64,000 nt of DNA from Nephrocerus scutellatus (Eukaryota; Arthropoda; Insecta; Diptera; Pipunculidae). The notes below the pieces were generated by a model that saw only the letters and a program-made list of their open reading frames with translations, did no database searches and was not told where the DNA came from. The stretch is taken from the NCBI GenBank assembly GCA_947095585.1, contig OX352761.1, forward strand, positions 34,563,777 to 34,627,776, given 5' to 3'. The first letter of the stretch is position 1. Each line of letters begins with the position of its first letter. Positions 1 through 10,385 of the stretch are shown here, piece by piece. Made by a program: the position numbers and the translations under genes.

Positions 1-166
1 TTGTATGTAATATGTATACCAAGTTATACATACATATTGAAATTGGTCAAGGCGTTCCAGAGTTAGAAAGGGAAAAACATACAAAGAAACAAACAAACAC
101 ACAAACAAAGAAATTCCCTGTTTTATATTTATACTAGCTGAAGTACCCGGCGTTGCCCGTGGCCTC
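1..166 (-). mobile_element. Head-to-tail ends of two Helitron-like elements
   Basis: Two Helitron-type ends meet near position 134. Positions 35-65, read on the minus strand, match the inner 5' part of the complete Helitron at 41654-42350 (shared motif around GAACGCCTTGACCAATTTCA). Positions 134-166, read on the minus strand, give a CCCGGCGTTGCCCG-type hairpin followed by a short spacer and CTAG next to T, which is the classic Helitron 3' end. The left element runs out of the window and the right one cannot be followed beyond about 300. Tandem head-to-tail joins are typical of Helitrons. No RepHel coding sequence is visible, so both are non-autonomous or fragments. Confidence 0.6.
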
Positions 167-607
167 GTGACCCACCTATCGACCCCATTGGACGCCCAAG
201 AAAAGAATTCAATACTGTACACCTGGCGTACGCAGGTATAAGGATAAAGAAGGGTCCAGTGTGCAAAAAGAGTCAAAACTGCAGCCTCAATTGTGTTTGG
301 CAATCGGTACGCAGTGGTATATGAAAATTTAGTTTGAAAGTGATTAGTGTTAATTACCATCGAAGCCCAGCAAGTAATTAAAACGGTGTTATTGATCACT
401 GGGATTGGAAAAAAGCCGTCGGGTATTTTTGAAGTCTGTAAAAGCGCAAAAATGAAAGGTGTGAAAAGACCAACATTACGAAGCCGAACCAACATAGCAA
501 GAAAAAGAAGACGAAACCCACCACCACCGCCACATATAGGGTCCAAATTTAGCAAAAGACTTTATTTTGATTTATATATTTTATGGTGTGAATTTGTGCC
601 AAATCGC
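167..607. other. Unassigned stretch, possibly Helitron interior
   Basis: A 100-codon frame exists on the plus strand (347-649), but it has no recognisable domain, is proline and lysine rich through simple sequence, and overlaps the end of the retroelement relic on its right. I do not regard it as a gene. The stretch may be the interior of the Helitron-like element whose 3' end lies at 135. Confidence 0.3.
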
Positions 608-1740
608 TCAATAAATAAGAAAAAAAGCCACCCCAGCGCCACCTATTGAGTCCAAATTTTGCCAAATATATATTTCAGTGAGATATATTATCAAATCACT
701 AGTAGAACGTTGCCCACGAAATCCATACTGCCGGTCACTAAGGATTACCTTGGTTTCAAGATATTTGATGAGCTGAAAATTTATCGGCGTTTCCATTAAC
801 ATGGAAAGAATGGATGTAACTACTATGGGTCTGTACGAAGAAGGAGACGACCGACGGCTTTTTTGGGTATGGGCTGGACAAAGGCTGTTTTCCCACTTCT
901 CGACAAGAGTCCAGAAAAATAGGATAGATGGAAAAGCTTACGCATTACGAGCTCGCTACAAAATGCGCAGCAACCAGATTGGCTTTGTCCTTAGAGTTGA
1001 CAACTGGAATTTCATTATAAATGAGTATTGGAATCAACGACGAGTCTGTATTTTTGATTTTTTTAACGAATGAATGCCAACAATTTTTGCCTCAATTTTT
1101 AGGTGTAGGCGAATTTGACTCGCCGTAGATGGGCATTGCAATCATTTCTGGCTCGTTTAAAATTTATTCGGTTTTCCTCAGTAGGGTTTTGTAAAAACGA
1201 AAGCATACCCTTCTAGAAGCCTCTTTACAGCTCGAGTCATACCATCCATGTTCCGGTGGTTTGACAGACTTATTCCTGGAAGAGATAGTCTCTCATACCA
1301 ATAAGGATGATGTTTGTGATTGCATCATCGATGGCATCCACGTTGCTATCGCGAAATAATAGCGACCAGTTAATGCTCGCAAAGAAGTTGTTAAGTCCGT
1401 CCAATTGGGTTATTCTCGTATTGCCATACTGTTTTTTTGGAGTTTTTTCTGTAATGCGTGGTTTATTAACGAAAAATTAGCTGATACTACAAATTGTCTG
1501 ACGAGCCTACAGGCGATAATACATTGACGGTGTATTTATCAGGACGAGAGGTAAGGAACAAGTTAGTGGTGTTTGCGAAATTATTTGCAATGTCAGGTAT
1601 TCTTGTTGGCTCATTTACAAGCTGAGAAATGTGATTTAACTCGACGAATATCTCAACACACCTTCCTTTCGGTGTTGTCTGGCCAGAATGGCGAAGCCAC
1701 CCAGAATTGTGTACATTGAAATCGCCCGCAATAACGATTT
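608..1740 (-). pseudogene. Decayed non-LTR retrotransposon, endonuclease and 5' part of reverse transcriptase
   Basis: This relic has no long open frame but reads clearly as a retroelement when the three minus frames are followed. From right to left: the C-terminal part of an APE-type endonuclease (IAGDFNVHNSGW near 1705-1735, then VNEPTRIPD near 1600, ending in SPVGSSDN near 1500); the endonuclease-RT linker (HGWYDSSCKEASRR near 1215-1260, FKRARNDCNAHLRR near 1110-1160); the block SLIPILIYNEIPVVNSKDKA near 1000-1050; the RT entry motif SPSSYRPIVVTSIL near 800-840; and SDRQYGFRGQRSTSDLI near 680-740. Stops and frameshifts separate these blocks, and it ends before the catalytic YxDD box. The plus frame at 801-1073 is a shadow of it. 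Confidence 0.75.
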
Positions 1741-2371
1741 TGGTTTTTGTTTTATTTGTTGTTTGTTGTGTTTTGTGATATTCTTAAAATTAAATCAGAC
1801 AGTGCAGTTAAGTTGTAACTATGGAAAGTTATTGATTATCCCTCCAATTCAAAGTTCCTGTCTGCTACCGATACACTAAATGAAATATTAATATGAATAT
1901 ATTACCCGATTAAACTCTGACTTTATAAAATTCAAAATTTGAAAATTTACTGCGGTGCCAAATTGAAGAAGTTACGAGTATATACAAAGAAAATTCAACG
2001 CAGCTTGTTAATTTAATACAAATTTATTTATTCCTGTCAAATGGCAGACTTTGAGACAGATTTGTGGTTGTAAGCTTAGATTGAAACTTTTCTTAAGACT
2101 TGGAAACACTGTAGCTTTTGCAAGGTACTCGTATATATTAAAAAATATTAAAATTAATTACTTAAAAAATTACTTGAAGTTCTATTGGCTTTAGCATTGA
2201 CAATCTGAATTAACAAGTAACATCTTAGCTGCATCGTACAAACAGTAAAGTTGAAAGCAGTGAGTAGGTCAGTAACAGATATTAATTATCAATAAGTTAG
2301 ATAGTTAGTTAGATAAGACTTTTATTTCATAAAAAGATAAGTTGGTACATAATTAAACATAGTTTTCTAGC
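1741..2371. other. AT-rich stretch without identifiable content
   Basis: Lies between two minus-strand retroelements. Low complexity T-rich sequence near 1741-1790 and AT-rich sequence onward. The right part, about 2280-2371, is probably the 3' untranslated tail of the element at 2372-7053, because that element is read on the minus strand and its last frame ends just right of here. No coding similarity was recognised. Confidence 0.4.
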
Positions 2372-2534
2372 CTATTTAGGTTTGGTCTTTATTGACCGTC
2401 TACCAGATTGACATTTGGGATTTCTATGCATAAAATATGAGTTTGCCAATATAGTACAATTATAAATTTTAAATATTCGTATTAAGAATTTAAACAATAT
2501 TATAACGACAACTAATTTTATTGTCGTTTCTATT

Positions 2535-3308
2535 TTAAAAACTTTCCTCCACGATACATTTTCTATATAATAAAGCCTTCTTAGTGTAGTTGTATAACAC
2601 GTTCCACCCATATTCTCCGTTAAGAATGCTCAGTGTTCTCTCCTCGTCCAGCTCAGTTGCCCCGAAGTATACCAGACGGTATTCTTTTAAAATAGGGCAT
2701 ATAGCTATAAAGTGGAAAACGTCCTCCCTCACATTTAAGTTACACATATCGCAAAGGATTGGTAGCTCAGGGCGATGCGGAATAAAATTGAGTGCGATCA
2801 GCTCACCTCTTACTTTTAATATTAAATTTATTTTGTCGATTGAGTTGTTGCTTTGAAAGTATGTTTGATCTTGCAGTTCATATCCAAGTTGCGCGTAGTA
2901 TTTTCTATGTTGCGAGCTCCGGGCTTCTCTTACGCATCTCTCGTATCTATCTTGTCCTATTGATGACAGCAGCGCGTAAAATTTGGATCTTAAGGTTATA
3001 CCCTGGTCCTCCGTTGTTAAACTAAGGCAGAAACCGCATTCAGTCGCTAAACTCTCCCAATTTTGATACAGATGGCTTCTTCTTGAAATTATATGGTTGA
3101 GCACCAGCTTAGGTAGCCTACCTTGTTCCATCTCAGTAACTTTAACTATATAATCAAAGTGCAGGCGCAGAGCATCCAGGAAAAGAGGCGGTACCCCAGT
3201 CTCCAAGTGCAACATATAATTAGGAGTGTTGCTAGGTAGGTGGAAAATTCGTTTTAAGAAGTATCGAAGAAACTTTTCTAGTTCCTCAAAAGGGTGGAAA
3301 CCCCACAC
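2535..3308 (-). pseudogene. C-terminal part of retrotransposon ORF2 (thumb and cysteine motif)
   Basis: 257 codons open on the minus strand, continuing the reverse transcriptase at 3432-4007 after a gap with frame changes. It resembles the region after the RT palm and thumb of APE-type LINEs. Near residues 184-206 there is a cysteine-histidine cluster, CDMCN followed by HFIAIC, matching the C-terminal CCHC-like motif that helps bind the element RNA. The start codon of the frame is not biological: this is the tail of a longer polyprotein. The end near 2535 is followed by AT-rich DNA, presumably its 3' UTR. Confidence 0.7.
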
Positions 3309-3431
3309 TTGGGCTCTGTATAATAAAATCGATTTTGATGTTGCAGCAAATATTTTCTGTTTTGAGCTGTGGTTTATGCTTTTGCTAACAATGCAGCGGC
3401 TCTAAACGGAAGATATTGCACGTTTTGCTTC

Positions 3432-4532
3432 TCATAATTTTGCATTGAGTTGTTTTTTCATATTGAGGTTGCCGGTTATCAGAACTCCCAGGTATTTGTA
3501 TTCTCTCACTATTTCAATACGTTCGCCTTGAAGGTACCACATTTCGTTGCGTGAATATTTATCGCTTCCGCCTCTGAATATCATCATCTTTGACTTTTCA
3601 AGATTAACACTCAGGTTCCATAGCTTGCAGTACTCATCTAGTCTGTTTATCATCAACTGCATACCGTTGATTGTGTCAGAGAGGAAAACAATGTCGTCAG
3701 CATACATAAGCGCAGGGATCTTTACTTGGTTCAGTTCTATTCCACCCCTCACATAATCGGTTATATCATTGACGAATAGAATAAATAAAAGCGAGCTCAG
3801 TACGCAACCTTGCTTCACCCCCATTGATGTTCCAAACTCATCCGAAATAAATTCGCCATCCCAGACGTATGCTAAATTACTGTCATACATTGCCCTTAAA
3901 ATGTTGATGACTTTGTGAGACATTCCTATTACGTGGAGTTTATAAAATAGTGCCTCGCGAGGTACTGAGTCAAAGGCTGCACGGAAATCGACAAAGAATG
4001 CATACAACTTCTTGTGTTGGTTTTTGTAGATTTCAGAAATGTTAATGAGTGAAAAAATTTGATCAATGGTTGAGTAATTCTTTCTAAAACCCGCTTGGAA
4101 TTCTTGAAGAATTTTCTTATCAGAGACCCACTAAATGAGTCTTTTAAACAAAATAGTTCCAAACAGCTTAGCCGATGTATTTAAGAAAGATATGCCCCTA
4201 TAATTTCTTGGATCATCGTGGCCTCCTTTTTTGTACAATGGGAAAATAATTGCTCTTTTAAAACTACAAGGAACGTTCGCTGTTTCAAAAATGTTGTTAT
4301 ATTCCGCAGTAAGCGCTAAAAGGAATTCATTCGTGCAGTTTTTATAGAATTCGAAGGGTATGCGGTCGTCTCCCGGAGCTTTTCGAACTTTCGAATCTCT
4401 GATGGCTTGTAATACCTCAGAAAGAGAAATAAGTGCGTCCAGATTGACATCTTTAACCAGCGGAGCCGCATAAAGAAAAGCTGGCGAAATTTGGACGTGA
4501 TTGAGGAGTCTGCTCAACTGTGGTGCTTTCAA
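3432..4532 (-). pseudogene. Retrotransposon reverse transcriptase domain, frameshifted
   Basis: Two overlapping frames cover the RT palm and fingers. 4131-4532 holds the entry motifs KAPGDDRIPFEFYKN, FPLYKKGGHDDPRNYRGISF and FGTILFKRL. 3432-4007 holds AFFVDFRAAFDSVPREAL (metal-binding Asp in the box A position), MGVKQGCVLSSLLFILFVND (box B) and LMYADDIVFLSD, the intact YADD catalytic box. The piece between them (4008-4160) reads in another frame with EFQAGFRKNYSTIDQI, so a frameshift separates the two. Catalytic residues are retained although the frame is not, which suggests moderate age. It copies element RNA at nicked chromosomal targets. Confidence 0.85.
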
Positions 4533-4631
4533 TTTGGACCCAATGGTATTGGTTTTCCCGTTTACATACTCTACCGCCTTCCAGAACTCGGCTGAGGATC
4601 TTGTTCTGTTGATTATCTCAATGGTCTGTTC

Positions 4632-4856
4632 TTAGAAAACCATTTTTTTCTTGTAACAGATTCGCTTGAAGTTCTTGATAGCTTCACCATAGATGGTTTT
4701 GAACACATTTGTGTTGTGTTTTCGCAGAAGTCCCAGAGCTGCAAAGGAACTCTCTCTTGCTTTCAAACATTCAGAATCAAACCACTTTTGTTTACTTAGA
4801 AGGCTCCGCCTTGTTGACTCATTTTGTGTAGCTTGCTTGATTATTTCTGTTGTCAA
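4632..4856 (-). pseudogene. Endonuclease-RT linker of the same retrotransposon
   Basis: 74 codons on the minus strand between the endonuclease and RT. The segment KQKWFDSECLKARESSFAAL matches the conserved tryptophan-phenylalanine-acid-Cys motif that starts the linker of APE-type LINEs. It is cut off from the endonuclease by the MITE at 4904-5174; by my count the frame does not resume exactly after removing the MITE and one target copy, so a small additional frameshift is likely. The frame ends at 4632 in a stop. Confidence 0.65.
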
Positions 4857-4903
4857 TGTTTGTAGGCAAAATTGATGCTTGTAAACTTGTAAGGGCTTCT
4901 TTT

Positions 4904-5174
4904 CAAAACCTTCTCTATAGAAAGCCCAACTCTACGCATACTAATGCTGTAAACCAACACCAAACGCATGTGTGTTTGTGGGATGTGAATACGGTGTACA
5001 AAAAATAAGAAGTCGCAAAGAGCGAGAAACGTAAGATGTGGTAGTGGGAAACAGAAATATTTTATATGGATTTTGCTCTTTAGTTGATTACTAAATACAA
5101 ATACGTTTGGTCTCAATCTAAGCATGTATCTGTGTACGATCGGAACAGTTGGGCTTTCTATAGAGAAGGTTTTG
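4904..5174. mobile_element. 271-bp hAT-like MITE inserted in the retrotransposon
   Basis: The ends are inverted copies: CAAAACCTTCTCTATAG with AAAGCCCAACT just inside on the left, and AGTTGGGCTTT then CTATAGAGAAGGTTTTG on the right. Flanking sequences are CTTCTTTT (4896-4903) and CTTCGTTT (5175-5182), seven of eight identical, consistent with the 8-bp target duplication of hAT-type transposons. No transposase is encoded. It splits the endonuclease from the linker of the host retroelement. Related copies lie at about 62885-63119 and 63121-63248. The minus frame at 4853-5221 is chance reading through this MITE. Confidence 0.8.
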
Positions 5175-6054
5175 CTTCGTTTAGATTTCTCTGGAATAGT
5201 GTAGTTAGACTGTCTTTCCAAATCAATTTTGGCAAAAGAGTAAGTGGTTGTGCATTCTCTTCAACAGCTGTTGTACTTGATATCTGCAATTTGCACGCTA
5301 TTTCAAGTGGCATGTGGTCTGAAAATGTCATCATTGCGATCTTGAAGTCAGATACCAGATGAGTCCAATCACCAGAAACAAGACAATAATCTATTACAGA
5401 GCAAGCTATTCCACGAATAAACGTGTACTCTCCTCTAGAGTCGCCTTCGCAACTTCCGTTTAAAATACGACAATCGAACTCATCTGCAAGATCAAGGATC
5501 TTTTTACCATTTGTATCGACAATAGAATCCTTGGAGGAACGAGTGGTTTTTAATAGTGAAGTTGATATACCGCTTACCAGGTTGTTTTGTGAAAGACCAT
5601 TTCTTCCATTAAAATCTCCAGCCAGCATAATGTCTGATGAACCAAGTTTACACAGAATATCTATAATTTTATCGTAGTTATATTTCCAGTTGTTCCCGTT
5701 TATGTAAATGGGGATTATGAATAGGGGTTTGTTGTTAATTCTTAAGCTTAGTGTATTTATATCTTCAAGTTTTTCGAATTTTGCGTCTATACAATTCATA
5801 GATCTGCGGAAGCCAAATAATTCACCACCACTTCCTCTTCCATACGTGTGATGCTTCACTGCGTGAACCCATTTCAGTTCATAGCTCGCGAATAAACTTG
5901 TAAATCTTTTTTCTTCTCCTTCCAAAACATGTGTTTTAAATAACAAAAATATATCGAACTGCTTAATATAATTAAAAAATTCTGTAAAAATTAGTTTATT
6001 TTTTAATCCTGCAATATTATAGCTAAGTATTTTAAAGTCTAATTTTATCTTCAT
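5158..6054 (-). pseudogene. Retrotransposon AP-endonuclease-like domain (start of ORF2)
   Basis: 298 codons on the minus strand. It begins LDFKILSYNIAGLKNKL, the N-terminal strand and metal-binding Asn of exonuclease III/AP-endonuclease-type LINE nucleases. Later blocks are ILLFKTH (degenerate at the usual ET/H position), MLAGDFNGR near residues 143-151, VIDYCLVSGDW near 219, and the catalytic FSDHMPLEI near 248. It nicks target DNA to prime reverse transcription. The last five or so residues come from the inserted MITE. It follows ORF1 on the same strand by about 57 bp, the usual dicistronic layout. Confidence 0.85.
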
Positions 6055-6111
6055 ATCACTCCGGCAGATAGGGACTATTCATGAATTATTTTCTGGCGCG
6101 TGAACCCTTCC

Positions 6112-7053
6112 TTAAGTTTTTAACCGAGCTGTGAGATGTTTTTTGCTCTCGGTGTATTGAACTGCTTCGCTTCTAACTTCACCTGACATTGGGGTTGACA
6201 TTTGATCTGCGTTTGACTGATCGTGCTTATTGTTTACGTATTCCGGATTCCTAAATTTGTTCATCAAAATTTTGAGATTTGATGGAGATTCTTCAATCAT
6301 CGCGGCTAAAACATCTATACCTTGTTCCTCCCCACACATCAGCCCCGTTACTAGGTCCCAGGAGAAAATTTTTCCAGAAATAATTATCTTGTCTGTTTTA
6401 AGGTTGACTTTCATCTGAGGTTTCTTCTCGCGAACGATTTTCATCACCTGCACAAGTTTAGATCTTTTTATGCGCATGTTTCTGGGCAGATCGGCATGGA
6501 TTCTGAACTTTGTGCCTCTGAGCTTTTTTGAGTTACGGAGTACATTCCAAGCAGCCTCCTTTGACTTCATTTTGACCACTATTATTGCAGTGCGTACATC
6601 GCTGCCTGAAATTCTGTATGCGGATTCGATATCTGGGGAAGGATGATCTTGGTCCAGCAATCCAGCACATACCGATTTAGCCTTTTCTTGTATGTCTGTG
6701 TTGACCTCAACAGGCAAGTGCACAACAACATTTGTTTCTGTGCTTCTCTGCATTATTTTATCAAGTTCATTCTCTAGCTGTTTATTGCGCTTCTCAAGTT
6801 GTGCAACTCTGACACAGACCTCATCATGTTTTTCCTTCAGGCCTGCTAGTTCTGTACAAAGCTGTAGAAAGTCAGATTTGGTGGCAAGCTCTTTCACGAG
6901 ATCTCTGTTCTTTTCATCCAGTAGATCCTTTAGTTGCTGAATACTTATTCCAGTGATTGCATCCATAGATGACTTCTTTTGGTTTTTACTGGGATGGCGC
7001 TTCTCGTCCTTAGGTGTATCCGGGGAAGTCTCTAGCAGTCTTCTTTTCTGCAT
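6112..7053 (-). CDS. Retrotransposon ORF1 protein, coiled-coil nucleic-acid chaperone type
   Basis: An intact 313-codon frame, MQKRRLLETS to HLTARLKT. Residues about 28-105 are rich in E, K, L and Q with heptad-like spacing (KDLLDEKNRDLVKELATK, QLEKRNKQLENELDK), predicting a coiled coil. Residues about 108-225 (VVVHLPVEV, SAYRISGSDVRTAIIVVKM, KKLRGTKFRIHADLPRNMR) resemble the RRM plus C-terminal domain of L1-type ORF1 proteins, which form trimeric RNA chaperones. No CCHC zinc knuckle is visible. It precedes the endonuclease-RT frame on the same strand. It is the only intact frame of this element. Confidence 0.7.
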   Translation of the reverse strand: MQKRRLLETSPDTPKDEKRHPSKNQKKSSMDAITGISIQQLKDLLDEKNRDLVKELATKSDFLQLCTELAGLKEKHDEVCVRVAQLEKRNKQLENELDKIMQRSTETNVVVHLPVEVNTDIQEKAKSVCAGLLDQDHPSPDIESAYRISGSDVRTAIIVVKMKSKEAAWNVLRNSKKLRGTKFRIHADLPRNMRIKRSKLVQVMKIVREKKPQMKVNLKTDKIIISGKIFSWDLVTGLMCGEEQGIDVLAAMIEESPSNLKILMNKFRNPEYVNNKHDQSNADQMSTPMSGEVRSEAVQYTESKKHLTARLKT

Positions 7054-7060
7054 TTGTTGA

Positions 7061-7364
7061 GGTTAGCGTTATGGCAGATTTTTGCAAGTATGAATAATTT
7101 TTTTAGGGCACTCGAATGGCGACTTGTTGCAAGTATATTTCACATCAAATTTAATGGAAGTGGGAAATAAAATCTTCAGTGAGCGCTGACCAACTACTTA
7201 AATCCGAGACGCTATAATTCACTTTAATTGAAATTACAATGATTATCCGCCGCCAAATATTTTCTTTATTTTTTTGTTTATTTTCAGACAATGTGATAAA
7301 AAAACCACGATAAAAATATTTTTCGTATTAATAAAACTAATTACGAACAATATCAATAATCAAA
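7061..7364. other. Short AT-rich stretch, 5' UTR of retroelement and unknown
   Basis: The left part, up to about 7200, could be the 5' UTR of the minus-strand element ending at 7053. The remainder is AT-rich and not recognised. It ends at a tRNA-like SINE. Confidence 0.3.
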
Positions 7365-7512
7365 GCGCCGTGGCTCAGTGGAAGTGCACATGGCTGCTGA
7401 CCAGGAGGTTTAGGTTCGAATCCCAGCAACACCAAAAGTATTTTTCACGGTGTCCCACCTCTCGCGAATGGGTGACAAACGTTCCGAGAGTAATACCTTG
7501 TCACGGAAAGCT
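7365..7512 (+). mobile_element. tRNA-derived SINE, 3'-truncated copy
   Basis: Begins with a tRNA-like head: GCGCCGTGGCTCAGTGG (A-box-like) at 7365 and GGTTCGAATCCC (B-box) near 7413, followed by AGCAACACC. It continues into the family body, AAAAGTATTTTTCACGGTGTCCCACCT and CACGGAAAGCTTT. The 3' third present in the copies at 40598 and 46147 (GGTCGCGAGAAGC..., TTATTATT tail) is missing. It would be transcribed by RNA polymerase III and mobilised by a partner LINE. The plus frame at 7274-7516 is chance reading through it. Confidence 0.8.
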
Positions 7513-9360
7513 TTGAGGAAGACAAAACTCGACTCAACTGTTAAGCTCGGTTTTCAATCATCCTTGAACGCCGCAGCCATTTTTGCAAGTATAAGTTTGG
7601 ACTAAAAACTAAATTATTAGAAAACTATTTAGCTCATGCTAAATAAACTAAAAAATGCTGCTTAAGTATTTTGGCTGAAAAGAAATATCACCGACAGTGC
7701 GTGCTGTAACAAAATTAATTGCCCATGTCATTTATAAGAACTGCTGTCTGCGGGATATGCCTTGGACCGACGTGTTGATTCATTTCCATTTGTATCAATA
7801 AGTTTCAATGAATGTTTGATATGAAAATTGTGATGGTAGACAAAAAAAAGACATTACATACATAATTTTTAATATCTCTTCTACAAGACTTAAATGTGTC
7901 AATAAAATTGCAAGTTGCACAACAGCAACAACAAGCAGTATACTTTCTTTAAATGTTTTAACCAGACTTTTTTCAATTAAAACATATATCTAAAACTCAA
8001 CATATATCTAAAATCATTAATTAGATTAATGATGCTTCAAACTTAATTGCGGATAATACTTTGAGTGAGGTATCTATTTTAATTTGCCAATGCGCAAAGT
8101 TATGATCATTAGAAGCCTAAAGAGCTTTAACGTGCGTGCTTTTACCTTGTCTCTAAAAGTTTAGACGACTTGTAGCAGGAATTTAGTTAATAAATCTAAT
8201 TTCCACTCCGGGAATACCGCCCAAAGTCACTCATTATCTTCATTCAGTAGTCAGTTACTCTATTGTTCCATTAGTATCAGAATTTATTTTTAAAATTGAT
8301 ATATGTGCGCAGGCAGACAGAGCTGCACGTTTTGCCTTCATGCCAAGCGCAGATACAAATCTTGTGCCTTGTGCAGCAGCTGGTTTTGGATTATGTCTTA
8401 GTTTTCGCACTAGCCTCGTAGGGTAAAATCAAAGGAAACACGATAAAGTGAACCTAATAATGAAAAAGTTAGTTAAAGAGACGAAAAGAGAAGCTCCAAC
8501 GAAATCTTGACAGGAAGGAATGCCCATGCACATGACTTGCAGCAGTACTTGTCTGGAGATGGGGGAAGAAATAAACTGAAAAACTAAAGCAACGAAAATG
8601 ATACACTGCTGACTAGATCCATATCTAGCCGGCGCACTGGCAGCTTCACTCTTTAGGATGATTGTACAGTCTTTCTCTCACTACTTATAGAAAATACAGG
8701 TCTAAGCTACTTGTATCAGCAATATAAGAAAAACAAAATTATTTTTCTCTTGTACTCGTAGTCAAAACTGCAAGGAAAAATTAGGTAAATAAAAGTACAT
8801 TGTCAGCACACGGGTTGGCGGCAAACAAAAACTTGTTTATTTATTATTAACTAAGGCGGTAAAAGCATCAATAAGCGTATTTGAAATAACCGATACTTTG
8901 TTTTGGAATTTTAAAGAATTAATTATAAAAATTAATAATCTCTCTATATAAGAAATAAAAATAAGTGATTTATTTAATGTTGGTACAAATATAAAAAAAG
9001 TGTGGCCGCTGCCCGTTATACGAATAAAATGTCAATGGTCTTATAACAAAAGCATTTCTAAATTATTAATTAAAAGCTTGAGAATCACAGGAACAAAGGT
9101 TTAAGAATTACTGAAAGAATAGTATGTGATTCACTGGGAAAAAAGTTTGAGAGAGAATGAAGAAAGTGTGTGAATCATTGAAACAATTTCTGCCATTATG
9201 GTTTAAGTCTCAAATCTTTGTTAAATGTTTGTCAATCACAGAATTATTAAACTGATTGTATTTTATCACGCTTTTAGAATCACAATGGTTTGGGCGTGCG
9301 TGAGTGAGTAACGGGTGCAATTAATACTCGTATATAGATTCTTACTTAACAGGATCAAAT
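7513..9360. other. Gene-free AT-rich DNA
   Basis: No open frame over 60 codons and no transposon protein motif was found on either strand. The sequence is AT-rich with scattered homopolymer runs. If the dsx intron model is right, this is intronic filler. Confidence 0.5.
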
Positions 9361-9364
9361 GTTC

Positions 9365-9600
9365 ACATAAGTTTTACTTTCTTTTACTTCGCTTTACTAA
9401 GTATAGTAATCATGAAAATTTTCGAACTCGGGATTTTTGCAGATTTACCCATTCCGTACCGTATCTCCTGAGTCAGAAAAGGCGAAAATAAAAAAATCTG
9501 TCTTTCTGTCTGTCTGTGTCCACTCTACAATCCAGACGGCTGAACTTATCGGGCCAGATAATTTTGACGGAAATCTGACAGCTGGAAGTGACAGGTTACT
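9365..9600 (+). repeat. Dispersed repeat, inverted partner at 60340-60550
   Basis: The segment from TTTACTTTCTTTTACTTCG through TCGAACTCGGGATTTTTGCAG and CCTGAGTCAGAAAAGGC to the pyrimidine-rich TCTGTCTGTCTGTGTCCACTC and GACGGCTGAACTTATCGGGCC matches, in reverse orientation, the sequence at about 60340-60550. The two copies are 51 kb apart. The text resembles a non-autonomous transposon terminus, but no terminal motif was fixed. The short plus frame here (9437-9643) is not a gene. Confidence 0.65.
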
Positions 9601-10110
9601 TAGACAGTTTTTCGAGTTTTTGCAAATAATTCAAAAAGTATAGCAGTTCAAACAAATTTAAACAAAAAACAAAAAAAAATTTAATATACATTTACTGAAG
9701 ATTTTTCCCATCCGTAAAAGAAAGTCGTGTTGTGCCCACACCTCCATTTTTTTATTATGTAATACAAAAATATCTTTTAATTTATTGAAAATCAAACCTT
9801 TAAATATCTCGAAACGAAAAATATAGTGATTTATACGACTTTCATAATCAGAGGCACATTTTAGTGAGAACCGCACTAAGCCAACAGATTTGGAATAGTT
9901 TACAAAATTTTAAACATTTTCGACGACTCAAGAAAACAAGATTTTTTGAAGAAAAAATATATGGTGACCTCCTGACCCAGGTGTCTGACCATTTCCAAAA
10001 TACCAATATCGTGGAAAGGACACGGGTATATACTCACATACAGATTTTCCTTTTTAAATTCTCTAGATTAAATTTGAGCGCCTGTGATGTGTCGATGGTT
10101 GGCTGGTGGA
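9601..10110. other. Unassigned AT-rich stretch
   Basis: Contains two short overlapping opposite frames (9658-9876 minus, 9864-10130 plus) that show no known motif and biased AT-rich codons. I do not support either as a gene. Confidence 0.4.
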
Positions 10111-10385
10111 ATTTTGGGATACATTTTTAACCCACTACCTAAAGCCTTATTTTATTCAAACTTTGCACTCATGTGTATCTCTGATAACAACACTTTCTGA
10201 AAAAAGTCGGAAGTGTTCGGGCCTCAGGGCAGAGGGGCTCTTATATAATTTTTTTCAAAACTAATTTTTTTATTGGTTTAGTTTTGAAAATCCCGATAAC
10301 TTTTAAATTTTTACAGTAAGGGCTGTCACCGGAGATACGCATATATGCATAGTTTGAACAAAATGGGGTAGATTTCTTATAAACA
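10110..10385. repeat. Dispersed repeat family A, diverged copy
   Basis: The minus-oriented block TTTTTAACCCACTACCTAAAG with CTTTGCACTCATGTGTATC (10120-10200) is followed by a plus-oriented block with CACCGGAGATACGCATATATGC and TTTGAACAAAATGG (10325-10370). These are the two hallmark parts of family A arranged head to head. The copy is diverged. Confidence 0.6.

Larger units (their letters stand above)
2372..7060 (-). mobile_element. Two-ORF APE-type non-LTR retrotransposon (clade uncertain)
   Basis: Ordered on the minus strand as ORF1 (6112-7053), endonuclease (5158-6054), linker (4632-4856), RT (4131-4532 and 3432-4007) and C-terminal cysteine domain (2535-3308). Most of the architecture is present, but the second ORF is broken by several frameshifts and by a 271-bp MITE at 4904-5174. 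The coiled-coil ORF1 is unlike the zinc-knuckle gag of Jockey elements elsewhere in this window, so it is a separate lineage; I cannot assign the clade by eye. No target duplication was identified, and the 3' boundary on the left is approximate. Confidence 0.8.

Noticed and set aside
801..1073. 90-codon plus-strand frame
   Set aside because: The opposite strand carries RT motifs of a decayed LINE over the same interval.
4853..5221. 122-codon minus frame
   Set aside because: It is almost entirely MITE sequence (4904-5174).
7365..7435. Functional tRNA gene
   Set aside because: A- and B-box-like words are present, but the acceptor stem does not close and the sequence continues into the repeated SINE body shared by other copies.
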